Below are positions 1 through 8,797 of a stretch of DNA of 64,000 bases, piece by piece. Every line of letters starts with the position of its first letter. The stretch's first letter is position 1. A program made the position numbers and the translations under genes. The stretch covers positions 1,984,001 through 2,048,000 of the forward strand of contig JABTTW010000001.1 in the NCBI GenBank assembly GCA_015075745.1, read 5' to 3'. The DNA comes from Planctomycetia bacterium. Its GTDB lineage: Bacteria > Planctomycetota > Phycisphaerae > UBA1845 > UTPLA1. The notes beneath the pieces are model-generated. The model saw only the letters and a program-made list of their open reading frames with translations, was not told the origin of the DNA and searched no databases.

Positions 1-723
1 GCTGTCGGCCGCGATGAGCTGGCCGGATGCCCAAGGGCCGGGGATTGAGGGCTCCGAAGCGATCATGATTGCCTGGCCGCCGCTGGAGAGATTTGCGCGG
101 GCGGCGACCTGCCGGAGGCCTCTGCCATCAGCGATCAAGGCGGCATCAATGATCGACGAGACGCCGGAGATTGTGGTCATGTCCAGGGTGGAGAATGTGC
201 CGCCGGTGTAGCTGATGTCGAAGAAATTGCCGGGCGTGGTTTTCGCGTAGGCGCCGCGGAGGTTTCCAGCGAGGTCGTAGGAAATGGAGAGTGCGGGTGT
301 CACGACGGCGGCATTGACGCCAAAGGCCTGGGCAGCGCCGCCATTGAAGCTGGCGGCGAGATTGCCGTTGTTGTTGATCCAGGCAATGGTCGGTCGTTCG
401 GCACGATCGAATGCCAGGCTGGTTACAAGGGCGATATCCGTGCCGGACGCCACGTCGCGGCTGGTCCAAAGGCCGAGGCCGGCAAACTGCGAATGGCGGA
501 CGATGTTAGTTCCGCTGCCGTCGGCGACTTGTGACCAGGATACCGAAGGCGTGCCGTAATGATCGAAGGCGAGCGACGGCGACGAGACGAATGAGCCGAC
601 CGGGGCGGTGCCGACGCGCGACTCAAACCATGTGGGCGTTCCACTGACGGCGAGACTCCGGCCTGGGAGGGCGGAAATCAAGAATGTGATGAGGAAGAGG
701 ATGGCCGGGAGCGTTCTGTTCAC
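1..723 (-). CDS. Exported protein with repeated beta-propeller-like blades, partial
   Basis: This reading frame is open from a GTG at 723 down to the window edge (241 codons seen), so the C-terminus is missing. The GTG is preceded by AAGGAGG at a good distance, which fixes the start. A hydrophobic N-terminus ending near SLAVSG looks like a signal peptide. The rest repeats a loose unit of the type S-x-A-F-D-x-x-G-x-P-x-x-x-W (around residues 53, 95 and 140), as in sialidase-like or other exported propeller proteins of planctomycetes. No catalytic motif is visible. It lies upstream of, and in the same direction as, nothing else within the window's left edge; the PEGA lipoprotein gene follows the same strand 78 bases away on its promoter side. 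Function unknown. Confidence 0.7.
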   Translation of the reverse strand, partial: MNRTLPAILFLITFLISALPGRSLAVSGTPTWFESRVGTAPVGSFVSSPSLAFDHYGTPSVSWSQVADGSGTNIVRHSQFAGLGLWTSRDVASGTDIALVTSLAFDRAERPTIAWINNNGNLAASFNGGAAQAFGVNAAVVTPALSISYDLAGNLRGAYAKTTPGNFFDISYTGGTFSTLDMTTISGVSSIIDAALIADGRGLRQVAARANLSSGGQAIMIASEPSIPGPWASGQLIAADS

Positions 724-800
724 TTGGTTGTTCCTCCTTGGGCAATGATGGCGGCAGAATGCGTCGCAAACCGGAGGGGCACGCCGACTGGAATGCCCGG

Positions 801-1256
801 TTACTCGGCCGATGAGCCGGTGGCGCGCTGTCGCAGTTCGGCCGCTGACTGAAGCAAAGCACCTTTATCAATGGGTTGTCGAGGATTCATTACAAAGACA
901 TCGAGTTCGCGATCGTCGTGAATCGTGAAAGGTACGAGGGCTTCGGAGATGATGTCGATGCCGGGGGTTTGGTACCAGGGGGCACGCAGTCGCTTGTTGG
1001 TTTTCAAGGTTTCGTAGCCCTCTTTACGGAGGATGATGTCGTAGTCGCCGTACCACGTGAAAGGCACTTTGACGGGGGATTTGCCGACTTCCTGGTCGTT
1101 GAGGATGACGGTGGCCCCCTGCGGCTCGGTGTTGATGGAGATGGTACGCTCGACGCAGCCGGGCAGGGCGGCGAGAGTCGCGGCGATTGCGATGCCGCGC
1201 AGTCTGCCGCGGACAGAGCGGCGCCGAGATTCAGTCGAAAATGAAATGCGCATCAT
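801..1256 (-). CDS. PEGA-domain lipoprotein
   Basis: A 151-residue protein. An arginine-rich start and hydrophobic stretch end in the lipobox LPGC (Cys34), so it is probably lipid-anchored. The following part, about residues 37-85, has the PEGA pattern (I-S-I-N-T-E-P-x-G-A-x-V, then G-x-x-P-x-x-V-P and Y-D-I-x-L-x-K-x-G-Y-E). PEGA domains are beta-rich surface modules, and their ligands are mostly unknown. GGGAG lies 8 bases before the ATG at 1256. The gene shares strand with the SpoIID-like gene behind it, with a 133-base gap that holds a strong hairpin, so the two are probably separate transcripts. Domain call fairly sure, role unknown. Confidence 0.85.
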   Translation of the reverse strand: MMRISFSTESRRRSVRGRLRGIAIAATLAALPGCVERTISINTEPQGATVILNDQEVGKSPVKVPFTWYGDYDIILRKEGYETLKTNKRLRAPWYQTPGIDIISEALVPFTIHDDRELDVFVMNPRQPIDKGALLQSAAELRQRATGSSAE

Positions 1257-1349
1257 CCAGACGCTCCCGGGGGCGATGAGCCGAGCAACAGTTTATCGTT
1301 GTGAGTCTTGGGGGCAATGGGGGCGGGAAGACGGCGGGCGCCGGCTGCG

Positions 1350-1374
1350 GCATGCGATTACCGGCATCGCATGC
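1350..1374 (-). terminator. Hairpin after the SpoIID-like gene
   Basis: A perfect 9-bp stem (GCATGCGAT / ATCGCATGC) with a 7-base loop starts 16 bases beyond the stop codon of the SpoIID-like gene. No T-run follows on the minus strand, so intrinsic termination is uncertain. It may instead protect the mRNA 3' end. Confidence 0.4.
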
Positions 1375-1389
1375 TCAGTGTCAGCGGTA

Positions 1390-2700
1390 TTAATCGTAGA
1401 TTTTCTGGATCGTGGAGTGGGGGTAGTAGGTCGCGAGGATTTGCCGGTAGCCCATTCCCTGGCGGGCTTTGGTTTCCATGCCGTACTGGCAGAGGCCCAT
1501 GCCGTGGCCGAAACCCTTGCCATCGGTGAATCGGAAGCCGTCCTTGGTTTTCTCGATTTTGAAGTTGGTCGATTTGAGAAGTCGGCCGCCGATGGAAAGG
1601 CGGAAATCCTCGGCGATGAGTGTTTCCTGATCTCCGCCCGATCCGACCAGGTCGATGGTGATGTGTCGGCCGGCGTCGTTCATCTTGTGGGATTTTACAT
1701 CGACGATCATGCCGAGTCGTTTGAGGGTGGGGTATCGTGCGACGATCTTGCGGGTGAGCTCTGCGCGGCTGATCGTGACGGGATCCCAGCGATAGCGCGG
1801 GGCGACGAAGCAGTCGCGACAGACGACGCCGCCGGCCAGTGGGGGGACGTTTGGGTCTCTGGGCTTCACGTTGTTCACGTGTTGTGAAAGGCCGCCACAG
1901 CAGGATGAGTAGTAGGTGCAGAAGATGTCCTGTTTTCCGGCGTTGTCATATGAACAGACCTCGCCGCGCGTTTCGTCCACGGCGCGCGCGGACGTGGCGT
2001 CCTCCACCGAGACGCCGCTATAGACCTGGCTGCCTTCGTCATCGTAGACATCAAAGGTGGAACCTGCGGGCTTGAATCGCTTGGTGTAGAGGGCGTAGGT
2101 TCTGGCGGCGACGCACTGGGCCTTGAAGGACTCGATGTGGAAGTATCGCGGCAATTCGCCGCGCAGCACGCCGCGGAGATACGACTCGATATCCACATGG
2201 TTGGTAAATGTGAGGCCGGCGCCGGACCGCTGAACGCGGAGCGCACCGCGGTAGGTTTTATCGTCGATGACGAGGGCGGCGTCGCGCGAGGGGGTGATGA
2301 GGATGTCGTCGGAGGCAAAGCGGCGATCGCCCAGTTCGAGGCCGGTTCCCGCGGCGGGTCGAATCGTCGCGCCGTTGATGGGTTGCATGGCCTCGGCGAC
2401 GGGATTGCCGGTCGAGGTTTCGATCACGGTAAACGGGGCGGTGACCGACATTTTTTTGGAGGGGTGGGGCTTTCGGCCAAAAAGGCGGACGCGGATGAGA
2501 CGGTCCATGACGACCGGTTCGATCGGCTTTTCTTCCCGAGCGGGGCTGTGCCAGAACGGCGACTCGGTCAAACTCAGACAGCCGACGAAGAGCAGTGTGA
2601 ACGAGGCGAGGAAGATGCCCAGGGTGGCTGCGGGGCCGGCGCCCTTAATCACGCGGGCAACTCGCCCAAATCTGCGTCGTGAACCGGAAGGAGGTAACAA
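1390..2700 (-). CDS. SpoIID/LytB-domain lipoprotein
   Basis: A 436-residue protein with an N-terminal hydrophobic stretch ending in LFVGC (Cys41, a plausible lipobox). The SpoIID family motifs are clear: Y-L-R-G-V-L-R-G-E-L-P around residue 165, F-K-A-Q-C-V-A-A-R-T-Y-A-L around 185, and the closing GFGHGMGLCQYGM near 405, the usual G-H-G-x-G-x-x-Q-Y-G. SpoIID enzymes are lytic transglycosylases that act on denuded glycan strands; LytB relatives in non-sporulating bacteria modify cell wall. The start is taken as TTG at 2700 because AAGGAG sits 8 bases upstream and no ATG fits. A Cys-rich patch (YYSSCCGG) is inside the domain. Family certain, substrate inferred. Confidence 0.9.
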   Translation of the reverse strand: MLPPSGSRRRFGRVARVIKGAGPAATLGIFLASFTLLFVGCLSLTESPFWHSPAREEKPIEPVVMDRLIRVRLFGRKPHPSKKMSVTAPFTVIETSTGNPVAEAMQPINGATIRPAAGTGLELGDRRFASDDILITPSRDAALVIDDKTYRGALRVQRSGAGLTFTNHVDIESYLRGVLRGELPRYFHIESFKAQCVAARTYALYTKRFKPAGSTFDVYDDEGSQVYSGVSVEDATSARAVDETRGEVCSYDNAGKQDIFCTYYSSCCGGLSQHVNNVKPRDPNVPPLAGGVVCRDCFVAPRYRWDPVTISRAELTRKIVARYPTLKRLGMIVDVKSHKMNDAGRHITIDLVGSGGDQETLIAEDFRLSIGGRLLKSTNFKIEKTKDGFRFTDGKGFGHGMGLCQYGMETKARQGMGYRQILATYYPHSTIQKIYD

Positions 2701-2820
2701 GTGAGTGGCTCCTTATCGGGGGCGACTTGTTCCAGAAAAGCGACTCACTGAAGGCCGCGTGCTCGACCGGATGATAGGGTCGACTATTCGCGACGGCCGT
2801 GAACGGGGATCGGTCATTCA

Positions 2821-4161
2821 TCAGGAATCGGGGCGGAAGCCGAGGCCCATTTCCGTAAGCCTATTGTGAAGCTCCTTGAGCGAGGTCTGGCCGAAGTTTC
2901 TGGACTCGAGAAGTTCCTGCTCGGACCGGGAAGCGAGTTCGCCGATGGTGTTGATCCCGAGGCGCTGGAGACATTTTCGCGAGCGCACGGAAAGCTCAAG
3001 GGTGTTGACGGAGCGGGAGAGCACTTCGGGGTTTGCATCGGGGAACATCGTTGGATCGGCGGCGGGCATTGCCGGGGCGGCGCCGGGTTTCTGGTCGGCG
3101 TTTTGGCCGAGGCTGAGGCCCTTTTGGGCGAGCATGGCCTTGATTTCTCGAAGAGAGGTCTCGCCGAAGTTCTTATACGAGAGAAGGTCGGCTTCGGAGG
3201 TGCGCAGCAGGTCTCCGAGGGTGTTGATGTTCATCTTTTTGAGGCAGTTTCGGCTGCGGACCGAGAGCTCGAAGTCGCTGACCGGAATATCCAGAACGGC
3301 ATCGCGCTTTTCCTGAACCTTGAGCTGGTGCTCGTCAATGTACATGTTGCGCGAGGCGAGGACGTCCTTGTAATAGAGTTGTGCCCGGGCATTGTTGGGG
3401 TTGACGGCGAGGACGCGTCGCAGGCAGTCGGCGGCCTTGTCGTATTTGCATTCGTCTTCGAGGATCACGGCGAGATTAATGAGGGCATGGCTATAGACGA
3501 AGGGGAGCTCGCTGCAGCGGAAGTAGAGTTCTCTGGCGTTCTGATCGCTTCCATGCAAGTCGAGCAGGTAAGCGAGGCGGAACATCGCATGAGCGTGGTC
3601 GCAGTTGATGGCGAGAGCGGCTTCGTACGATTCGATGGCCCCGATGAGCTCGCCTTGTTCCTGACGGATGCGGCCCTTGAGATAATTCCAGTCGGCCGAA
3701 GCTGTGCCGTGCGACTTGTTGGCGTCGAGGATGGCGGTGGCGCCGGCTACGTCGCCGGCGAGGAGGAGGCACTCCGCACGGGCGCAATCGCACTCGAGCT
3801 TGTCCCATCCCTGGTTCGCGGCCGCGGTGAAGTGCTCCGCAGCCGTTGAAAAGCGGCGAAGGTCGCGATGGGCGACGCCGAGGTGGTAGCTGCGAAGGGC
3901 CGAGGGCTTGGCCTTCTCAAGCCAGTCCGCGGCGACGGCGGTATCTCCGACGAGCAGCAGGCAGAGGCCCGCCTTGAGGGCGTTGGCCGCGGAATTCTCT
4001 CCGCCGGCTTCTGCGGCGCGCAGGAGGCCACTGAGCATTCCGGCAAATCGATCGACATCGTCGGGCGAACCGAAGGCGGCCTCTTTGAGGGCCGTGTAGC
4101 CGGCGGCGTCGAGTTCCGGGAGTTTCAGTAGTGTGCCGAGGTCCATATTGGTTTCAATCAT
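2821..4161 (-). CDS. TPR protein with two RNA polymerase alpha-CTD-like domains
   Basis: A 446-residue protein. Residues 60-270 are helical TPR-type repeats (for example AADWLEKAKP, AIESYEAALAINCDHA, KAADCLRRVLAVNPNNARA). Residues 294-352 and 386-444 each match the C-terminal domain of the RNA polymerase alpha subunit: L-S-V-R-S-R-x-C-L, I-N-T-[IL]-G-[ED]-L, then N-F-G-x-T-S-L-x-E-[IL]. That domain is an HhH-like fold which in RpoA binds UP elements and activators. The link between them (353-380) is Ala/Pro rich. The ATG at 4161 is chosen over an upstream in-frame start because GGAGA precedes it. A transcription-related scaffold is likely, but the partner is unknown. It diverges from dnaA. 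Confidence 0.88.
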   Translation of the reverse strand: MIETNMDLGTLLKLPELDAAGYTALKEAAFGSPDDVDRFAGMLSGLLRAAEAGGENSAANALKAGLCLLLVGDTAVAADWLEKAKPSALRSYHLGVAHRDLRRFSTAAEHFTAAANQGWDKLECDCARAECLLLAGDVAGATAILDANKSHGTASADWNYLKGRIRQEQGELIGAIESYEAALAINCDHAHAMFRLAYLLDLHGSDQNARELYFRCSELPFVYSHALINLAVILEDECKYDKAADCLRRVLAVNPNNARAQLYYKDVLASRNMYIDEHQLKVQEKRDAVLDIPVSDFELSVRSRNCLKKMNINTLGDLLRTSEADLLSYKNFGETSLREIKAMLAQKGLSLGQNADQKPGAAPAMPAADPTMFPDANPEVLSRSVNTLELSVRSRKCLQRLGINTIGELASRSEQELLESRNFGQTSLKELHNRLTEMGLGFRPDS

Positions 4162-4672
4162 CGAGTGATTTCTCTCCAAGGGCTGATTCTTGACATGAAA
4201 AGCGCGGACGGTGACTGCATGAGTGTCGCGCGCGGGTTTCGGGTGTCCGAGGTCGTTTCGTTGCAAATGCCCATACAAGCCGAACCGTGCATTTTAACTA
4301 AGATCGACCGCCCTGCAAGCAGCGGTCGATGGGCCTCCCGGAGCCTGCGGGGATCATTCCGCAAGGCTCGCTAATCTGAGGGGGCTTTTTGTCATGCCGA
4401 AATGCGAAGTTCCGACGCGAATGGTATGTGATCGGTGATGGCCCGTGCGCGTATCCTACACACGAATATGAGCTTGCGATCCTGATGGCTTCGGCAACAA
4501 TATCGGCCGCATTTCTCGTTGTTCAGAATCGGTGAAGATGTTATGATTCGGGCGCACGGAGGCTGGATAGGTTCCTATCCATAAGTAACTTCAGGGAAAC
4601 GAGTTAGGTGTACGATTGTTCCAAATCGACCGATCCCCGGTCGCTCGGCCTATTTGTGCGAGAATCAGTCTA
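4162..4672. other. Divergent dnaA upstream region with two hairpins and a palindrome
   Basis: About 500 bases with no gene. It contains a perfect 9-bp inverted repeat at 4303-4330 (ATCGACCGC / GCGGTCGAT, 10-base loop) and a second, imperfect stem at 4341-4369 (GAGCC..GCGG / CCGC..GGCTC). An 18-base perfect palindrome, TGGATAGG-TT-CCTATCCA, lies at 4564-4581. The palindrome is about 90 bases before the preferred dnaA start and 35 before the alternative TTG, a good place for an operator. No convincing DnaA-box cluster was found here by eye. Confidence 0.5.
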
Positions 4673-6061
4673 ATGGACGAGCTTAGCGAGGTGGTTTGGG
4701 CCGACATCCTAGGCCACGTGCGGACTCATCATGCTGCGATTGCGAGGGGATGGTTCAGTCAGCTTTCTCCCGGCACCCTCCACGGCGGCGTCCTGAAAAT
4801 CATCGCGGCGAACGCTGCGCAACTCAGCTATCTCATCGAACATTGTGTCCGGCCGTTTATCGAGGCCTCGCAGGCGGCGACCGGTAGGCTGGTTTCGGTC
4901 GAGTTTGAGGCGGGCAACGGGGAGACCCTGGAATCGGCCGGGCTGCTTCGGCCAGGGGCTCAGGATCAATACACTGCCGCCGGCGATCTGGGCCTGCGGC
5001 TTAGCGCGGACAACATTTTTGACAATTACGTGGTCGGCCCGTGCAACCGGATGGCACATGCGAGTTGTCTGTCCGTCAGCCAATCGCCGGGCACGACTTA
5101 CAATCCGCTTTTTCTTCATGGGGCAGCCGGCCTCGGCAAGACTCACTTGATTCAGGCGATCTGTCACCGAGTTCTCGACCTTGCGCCGGGGACGCAGGTG
5201 GTCTATATGTCCTGTGAGACTTTCGTCAATCACTTTATAGACGCGGTTGAGCGGGGGGCTCTCAACAGTTTCCGCTATCGGTATCGCCACGCCGATGTGC
5301 TGATGATCGACGATATCCAGTTTCTTGCCGGTCGCGATCGGACGCAGGAAGAGTTTTTCCACACGTTTAACACGCTTTATCAACTTCAGAAGCAGATCGT
5401 GCTCTCGGCGGACTCTCCGCCTTCGGAGATTCCGCAGCTCGAAGAGCGGTTGGTCAGTCGGTTCAAGTGGGGGCTGGTTGCCCGGATTGATCCGCCGTGC
5501 ATGGAGACGCGTGAGGCGATCATTCGCAAGAAGATGCGGATGCGGGGGGTGGACCTTCCGGACGATGTTGTGGCCCACCTGGCGTCGTCGATCAAGACAA
5601 ACCCGCGGGAGATCGAGGGCGCATTGATCAATCTTCAGAGTCGAGCGCTCACGGAATCACGGGTGATCGACCTTGAGCTTTCGCGTGCCGTACTGGGCGA
5701 CGACGACGAACGGCGTCCCCGGCGGGTTCGCATACAGGACATCATGGCCCTGGTGACTGAGCGATTCGATGTGAAATTGTCGGACCTACAGGGGCGGCGT
5801 CGGAGCCGGTCAATCGCGCTGCCGCGACAGGTTTGCATGTACCTTGGTCGGCGGCTGACGAATCACAGCCTTGAGGAGATTGGTGGGTTCTTTGGTGGGA
5901 GGGATCACACCACGGTCCTGCACGCCAACAAGTTGATCACGCGGCGCTGCGAGGAGGAGCCTGAATTCAACAGGCGGATCAGCGAGGTTGAGGAGACGCT
6001 GCTTAAGGGCGGGTTCTCCGAGCAACCTTCCGCGAGCCGATCTGTGACAACGCGTGGATAA
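4673..6061 (+). CDS. dnaA: Chromosomal replication initiator DnaA
   Basis: DnaA opens the replication origin as an ATP-bound filament. From the ATG at 4673 it is 462 residues, a normal length. Domain I is about residues 1-70 and domain II is short. The AAA+ core has Walker A GAAGLGKT (150-157) and Walker B VLMIDDIQF (209-217). The C-terminal DNA-binding domain carries the DnaA signature GGRDHTTVLHANK (408-420). An in-frame TTG at 4616 would add 19 residues; the ATG is preferred because domain I normally begins at this point, although its ribosome site is weak. dnaN follows 288 bases downstream, the usual dnaA-dnaN order. Confidence 0.96.
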   Translation: MDELSEVVWADILGHVRTHHAAIARGWFSQLSPGTLHGGVLKIIAANAAQLSYLIEHCVRPFIEASQAATGRLVSVEFEAGNGETLESAGLLRPGAQDQYTAAGDLGLRLSADNIFDNYVVGPCNRMAHASCLSVSQSPGTTYNPLFLHGAAGLGKTHLIQAICHRVLDLAPGTQVVYMSCETFVNHFIDAVERGALNSFRYRYRHADVLMIDDIQFLAGRDRTQEEFFHTFNTLYQLQKQIVLSADSPPSEIPQLEERLVSRFKWGLVARIDPPCMETREAIIRKKMRMRGVDLPDDVVAHLASSIKTNPREIEGALINLQSRALTESRVIDLELSRAVLGDDDERRPRRVRIQDIMALVTERFDVKLSDLQGRRRSRSIALPRQVCMYLGRRLTNHSLEEIGGFFGGRDHTTVLHANKLITRRCEEEPEFNRRISEVEETLLKGGFSEQPSASRSVTTRG

Positions 6062-6349
6062 GCTGCTCTCACCGACCGCGTTGCGGCGGAAGGCTCTTCA
6101 AATCGGGCGGAGGGTGTTTCCAAGTGGCGCAAAGTCTGGCGGATTGACAGGGCATTAAACAGCTTGTGCAGATAGACGATTGGGGTGATCGGCTGTATCA
6201 TCCGTGTTCATCAAAGCCTAAGTAGCGAGACGGCGGATGCGCTCGTTTTTGACAGGGAATACGGTTGATTACTGCGGTATACATTTATTGTTTCTAAGTA
6301 AGTAATAGAACCGTCGCGATTCGATCGGACGGTTCGCCGGAAGCAAGCC
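6062..6349. other. dnaA-dnaN intergenic region, possible origin
   Basis: This 288-base gap is more A+T rich than its surroundings, especially 6240-6310. One near-consensus DnaA box, CGTGGATAA (8 of 9 to TGTGGATAA), ends exactly at the dnaA stop codon. Two TTGACA hexamers (6144-6149 and 6248-6253) could be -35 elements for dnaN, but neither has a good -10 at the right distance. An origin here is suggested by position only; a box cluster is not visible. Confidence 0.35.
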
Positions 6350-7447
6350 ATGAAGTGTATTTGTGATCGCGTTGCACTGCTTGAAGCACTGTCCGCGACC
6401 TCCTCGGTCGCCGCGGCACGAACGCCGAAGCCGATTCTCCAGTGTGTCCGCCTGACCGCCGCGAAGGATGCCCTGACGGTCACGGCTTACGATCAGGAGG
6501 TCGGCCTTCGACAACACGTTCGGCAGATCGATGTCACCAAGACCGGTGAGTCGCTTGTCAATTGCGAGCGCCTGCTGGCTATCGTGCGCGAGTCGGCCGA
6601 TGAGACGCTGGCCTTTGAGACCAAGGACGACATTCTTCATATTCGCGGCGCGGACAGTCATTTTCAGGTGATCGGGCAGAATGCACGCGAGTTTCCGCCG
6701 GTACCGGACATGGAGGGGGACGCGGATTTCAGCGTGAAGGTCGGCGTGCTGCGCGAGGCGGTCGGCCAGACGCTCTTCGCCGCGGCGCGGGAGAACACGC
6801 GCTACGCGATCAACGGCGTTCTCTGGCAGAAGAAGGGCAAGACCCTGCAACTGATCGCCACCGACGGGCGGCGCCTGGCGATGTCGAGCGTCTCGCTGGA
6901 GAAGTCCGTCGGCGAAGAGGTCAGTGCGATTGTGCCGGCCAAGGCGCTGAATCTCCTCTCGAAGCTGCATTTTGCGGCTGACGAGGTTATCCAGGTCAAG
7001 CTTTCGACGAATCAGATCATTCTCCGCAGCGATCGGGCGACGATCAGCAGCGTGCTGGTTGAGGGTCACTTCCCGAAATACGAGGACGTGGTTCCCCGCG
7101 ATAACGACAAGAAAATCTCGCTTAAGACCGATGAATTCATGAGTGCCGTGAAGCGGGCTTCCCTGCTTTCGGGGGTTGAATCGAAGGGAATCCGCATCCA
7201 TGTGAGCAGCGAGGGGCTGGTGCTTTCCGGCCGGGCCCAGGAACAGGGCGAGGCGACGGTGAAGCTCTCGGGGATTGAGTATGGCGGCCCGGCTCTGGAT
7301 ATCGGGTTCAATCCTGAGTTCCTTGTGGATGCGTTGAAAGTCTGTGGAGAAACCGTGAGTTTTGAGTTGAAGGAGCCTTCGCGGCCCGGCGTGATCCGCA
7401 GCGGTCCGGTGTTTTTGTATGTGGTGATGCCAGTCAACCTGTCGTAA
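6350..7447 (+). CDS. dnaN: DNA polymerase III beta sliding clamp
   Basis: A 365-residue protein, the usual clamp length. Three structurally repeated domains are recognisable. Landmarks are A-R-T-P-K-P-I-L near residue 25, the F-x-x-A-x-x-x-x-x-R-Y-A-I-N-G-V stretch near 145, L-I-A-T-D-G-R-R-L-A near 165, the G-H-F-P-x-Y motif near 240, and a C-terminus ending in V-x-P-V-N-L instead of the common M-P-M-R-L. It forms the ring that tethers the replicative polymerase to DNA. GGAAG lies upstream of the ATG. It is probably transcribed with or just after dnaA. Confidence 0.96.
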   Translation: MKCICDRVALLEALSATSSVAAARTPKPILQCVRLTAAKDALTVTAYDQEVGLRQHVRQIDVTKTGESLVNCERLLAIVRESADETLAFETKDDILHIRGADSHFQVIGQNAREFPPVPDMEGDADFSVKVGVLREAVGQTLFAAARENTRYAINGVLWQKKGKTLQLIATDGRRLAMSSVSLEKSVGEEVSAIVPAKALNLLSKLHFAADEVIQVKLSTNQIILRSDRATISSVLVEGHFPKYEDVVPRDNDKKISLKTDEFMSAVKRASLLSGVESKGIRIHVSSEGLVLSGRAQEQGEATVKLSGIEYGGPALDIGFNPEFLVDALKVCGETVSFELKEPSRPGVIRSGPVFLYVVMPVNLS

Positions 7448-7483
7448 TCAACATCTGGGCAGGGTGAGTTGGCCCTGGGTTTT

Positions 7484-7507
7484 GCCGCGGCATCCTGCGG
7501 CTTTCTT
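7484..7507 (+). terminator. Putative dnaN terminator
   Basis: GCCGC (7484-7488) pairs with GCGGC (7497-7501), and TTTCTT follows directly. It lies 37 bases after the dnaN stop. The stem is short, so confidence is moderate. Confidence 0.45.
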
Positions 7508-7616
7508 AGAAACACTCGGAAGTAACTATCCAACGCAAGGGCTCGAGCAGATTGCGCGTCCCTCTCGCGCCATTGTGCACCAGGGTTTAGGCTGGCTGTC
7601 GAGGGAGAACTTTGGC

Positions 7617-7823
7617 ATGGAAGCCTGTTCGATGGATTTGCGAAAACGGGTGCTGGCGGCGTGCGATGCCGGGCATGGGACCACGCAGGCGGCGAAGTCG
7701 TTCGAGGTGTCGCCGGCGTGGGTTCGGCGGCTGATGGGGACTTGGTCGGAAATGCGAATTCGGACTTTGGGTATGCCACTTGGTTTCGCTTCGTGGGCCT
7801 GGGGGGAGGGAATTGCAAGGTGA
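7617..7823 (+). pseudogene. IS630-type transposase N-terminal fragment
   Basis: From the ATG at 7617 about 40 residues match the N-terminal helix-turn-helix of IS630-family transposases: S-M-D-L-R-K-R-V-L-A-A-C-D-A-G, T-x-x-A-A-K, and V-S-P-A-W-V-R-R-L. After about 7735 the similarity stops and the frame runs into unrelated sequence ending at 7823. No DDE catalytic domain is present, so this cannot be active. It is a scar of a lost insertion sequence at the edge of the repeat region that follows. Confidence 0.7.
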
Positions 7824-7940
7824 CATAAGGTGACACACGCGTTTTTTTTCGTTTGCAACTCTTGTGGCGGGCATGTGTTGGGGCGGTTCGGGTTTTGGGT
7901 GGTTTTTGGGTGGAAACGTCGAAAAGTCGAAACGTCGAAA
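7820..7940 (+). repeat. Direct repeat, copy 1 (short form)
   Basis: This copy starts with GTGACATAAGGTGACACACG, then an T-run, a GTTTGCAACTCTTGTGG block, a G/T-rich block (GGTTCGGGTTTTGGGTGG) and ends in short GTCGAAA(A/C) units. It shares these blocks with copies 2 and 3 but lacks their second half. Confidence 0.8.
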
Positions 7941-8144
7941 TGGAGGAGAGCCGGGACTTGAGGCGCGGAGGGGCCGAGGTGGATGCAAGGTGTCGAGGGT
8001 GAAGGCAGGATCGCCGGCACGCGCGCAAGTGCTGTAATGTTGAAGGCGATGCATAAACGTCGAAACGTCGAAATCAATCCAATTCGCGGCGATCATCCTC
8101 TGCTCTGATCTGAGATTTCGTGCAAAAAAGCGCGTAAACCCAAG

Positions 8145-8387
8145 GTGACATATAGTGACACACGCGATTTTTTTTGTTTGCAACTCTTGTGGCGGGCATG
8201 TGTTGGGGCGGTTCGGGTTTTGGGTGGTTTTTGGCGGAAACGTCGAAAAATCGAAAAGTCGAAACGTCGAAATTGTGCGCGGCGGCGGGGTCGCGCGGGG
8301 GCAATCGATACGTGACCCCTCCCTGACAGTCGGGGCTCTGAATGGGGCGCGGCGATTCGTTGATTTGCAAGGTGACAATAGGCGAAC
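8145..8387 (+). repeat. Direct repeat, copy 2 (full ~242 bp)
   Basis: This copy is nearly identical over its length to 8473-8714, with only a handful of differences by eye. Its second half holds CCCCTCCCTGACAGTCGGGG and ends in TTTGCAAGGTGACAATAGG, which resembles the start of copy 1. Confidence 0.9.
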
Positions 8388-8472
8388 AAAAAGGGGCCGA
8401 GGGACCAAGGGGCTGAGGGGTCCGGGGTGAAGACCAGCTCGCTGATCGCACGCAACTCCTGCAAAGTCGAAC

Positions 8473-8714
8473 GTGACATATAGTGACACACGCGAATTTT
8501 TTCGTTTGCAACTCTTGTGGCGGGCATGGGTTGGGGCGGTTCGGGTTTTGGGTGGTTTTTGGCGGAAACGTCGAAAAATCGAAAAGTCGAAACGTCGAAA
8601 TTGTGCGCGGCGGCGGGGTCGCGCGGGGGCAATCGATACGTGACCCCTCCCTGACAGTCGGGGCTCTGAATGGGGCGCGGCGATTCGATGATTTGCAAGG
8701 TGACAATAGGCGAA
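8473..8714 (+). repeat. Direct repeat, copy 3 (full ~242 bp)
   Basis: A near-perfect second copy of 8145-8387. The two are separated by 85 bases of unrelated sequence, so they are dispersed close repeats and not a simple head-to-tail array. Confidence 0.9.
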
Positions 8715-8745
8715 AAAAGTTTGGGCGGACGCTTGTAAGTCGCGC

Positions 8746-8797
8746 GGCGGGCATGTGTTGGGGCAGTTCGGGTTTTGGGTGGTTTTTGGTGAAAACG
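8746..8797 (+). repeat. Direct repeat, copy 4 (fragment)
   Basis: Only the GGCGGGCATGTGTTGGGG and GGTTTTGGGTGGTTTTTGG blocks remain, with one or two changes. This is a truncated, older-looking copy. Confidence 0.75.

Noticed and set aside
1057..1887. 276-codon plus-strand frame
   Set aside because: Antisense to the clear SpoIID and PEGA genes; shadow of high G+C codon use.
4162..6349. DnaA-box cluster marking the origin
   Set aside because: Only one near-consensus box found by eye (at the dnaA stop); not enough to call oriC.
7917..8275. GTCGAAA micro-repeats as a CRISPR array
   Set aside because: The units are 7-9 bases and abut each other without spacers; no cas gene is present.
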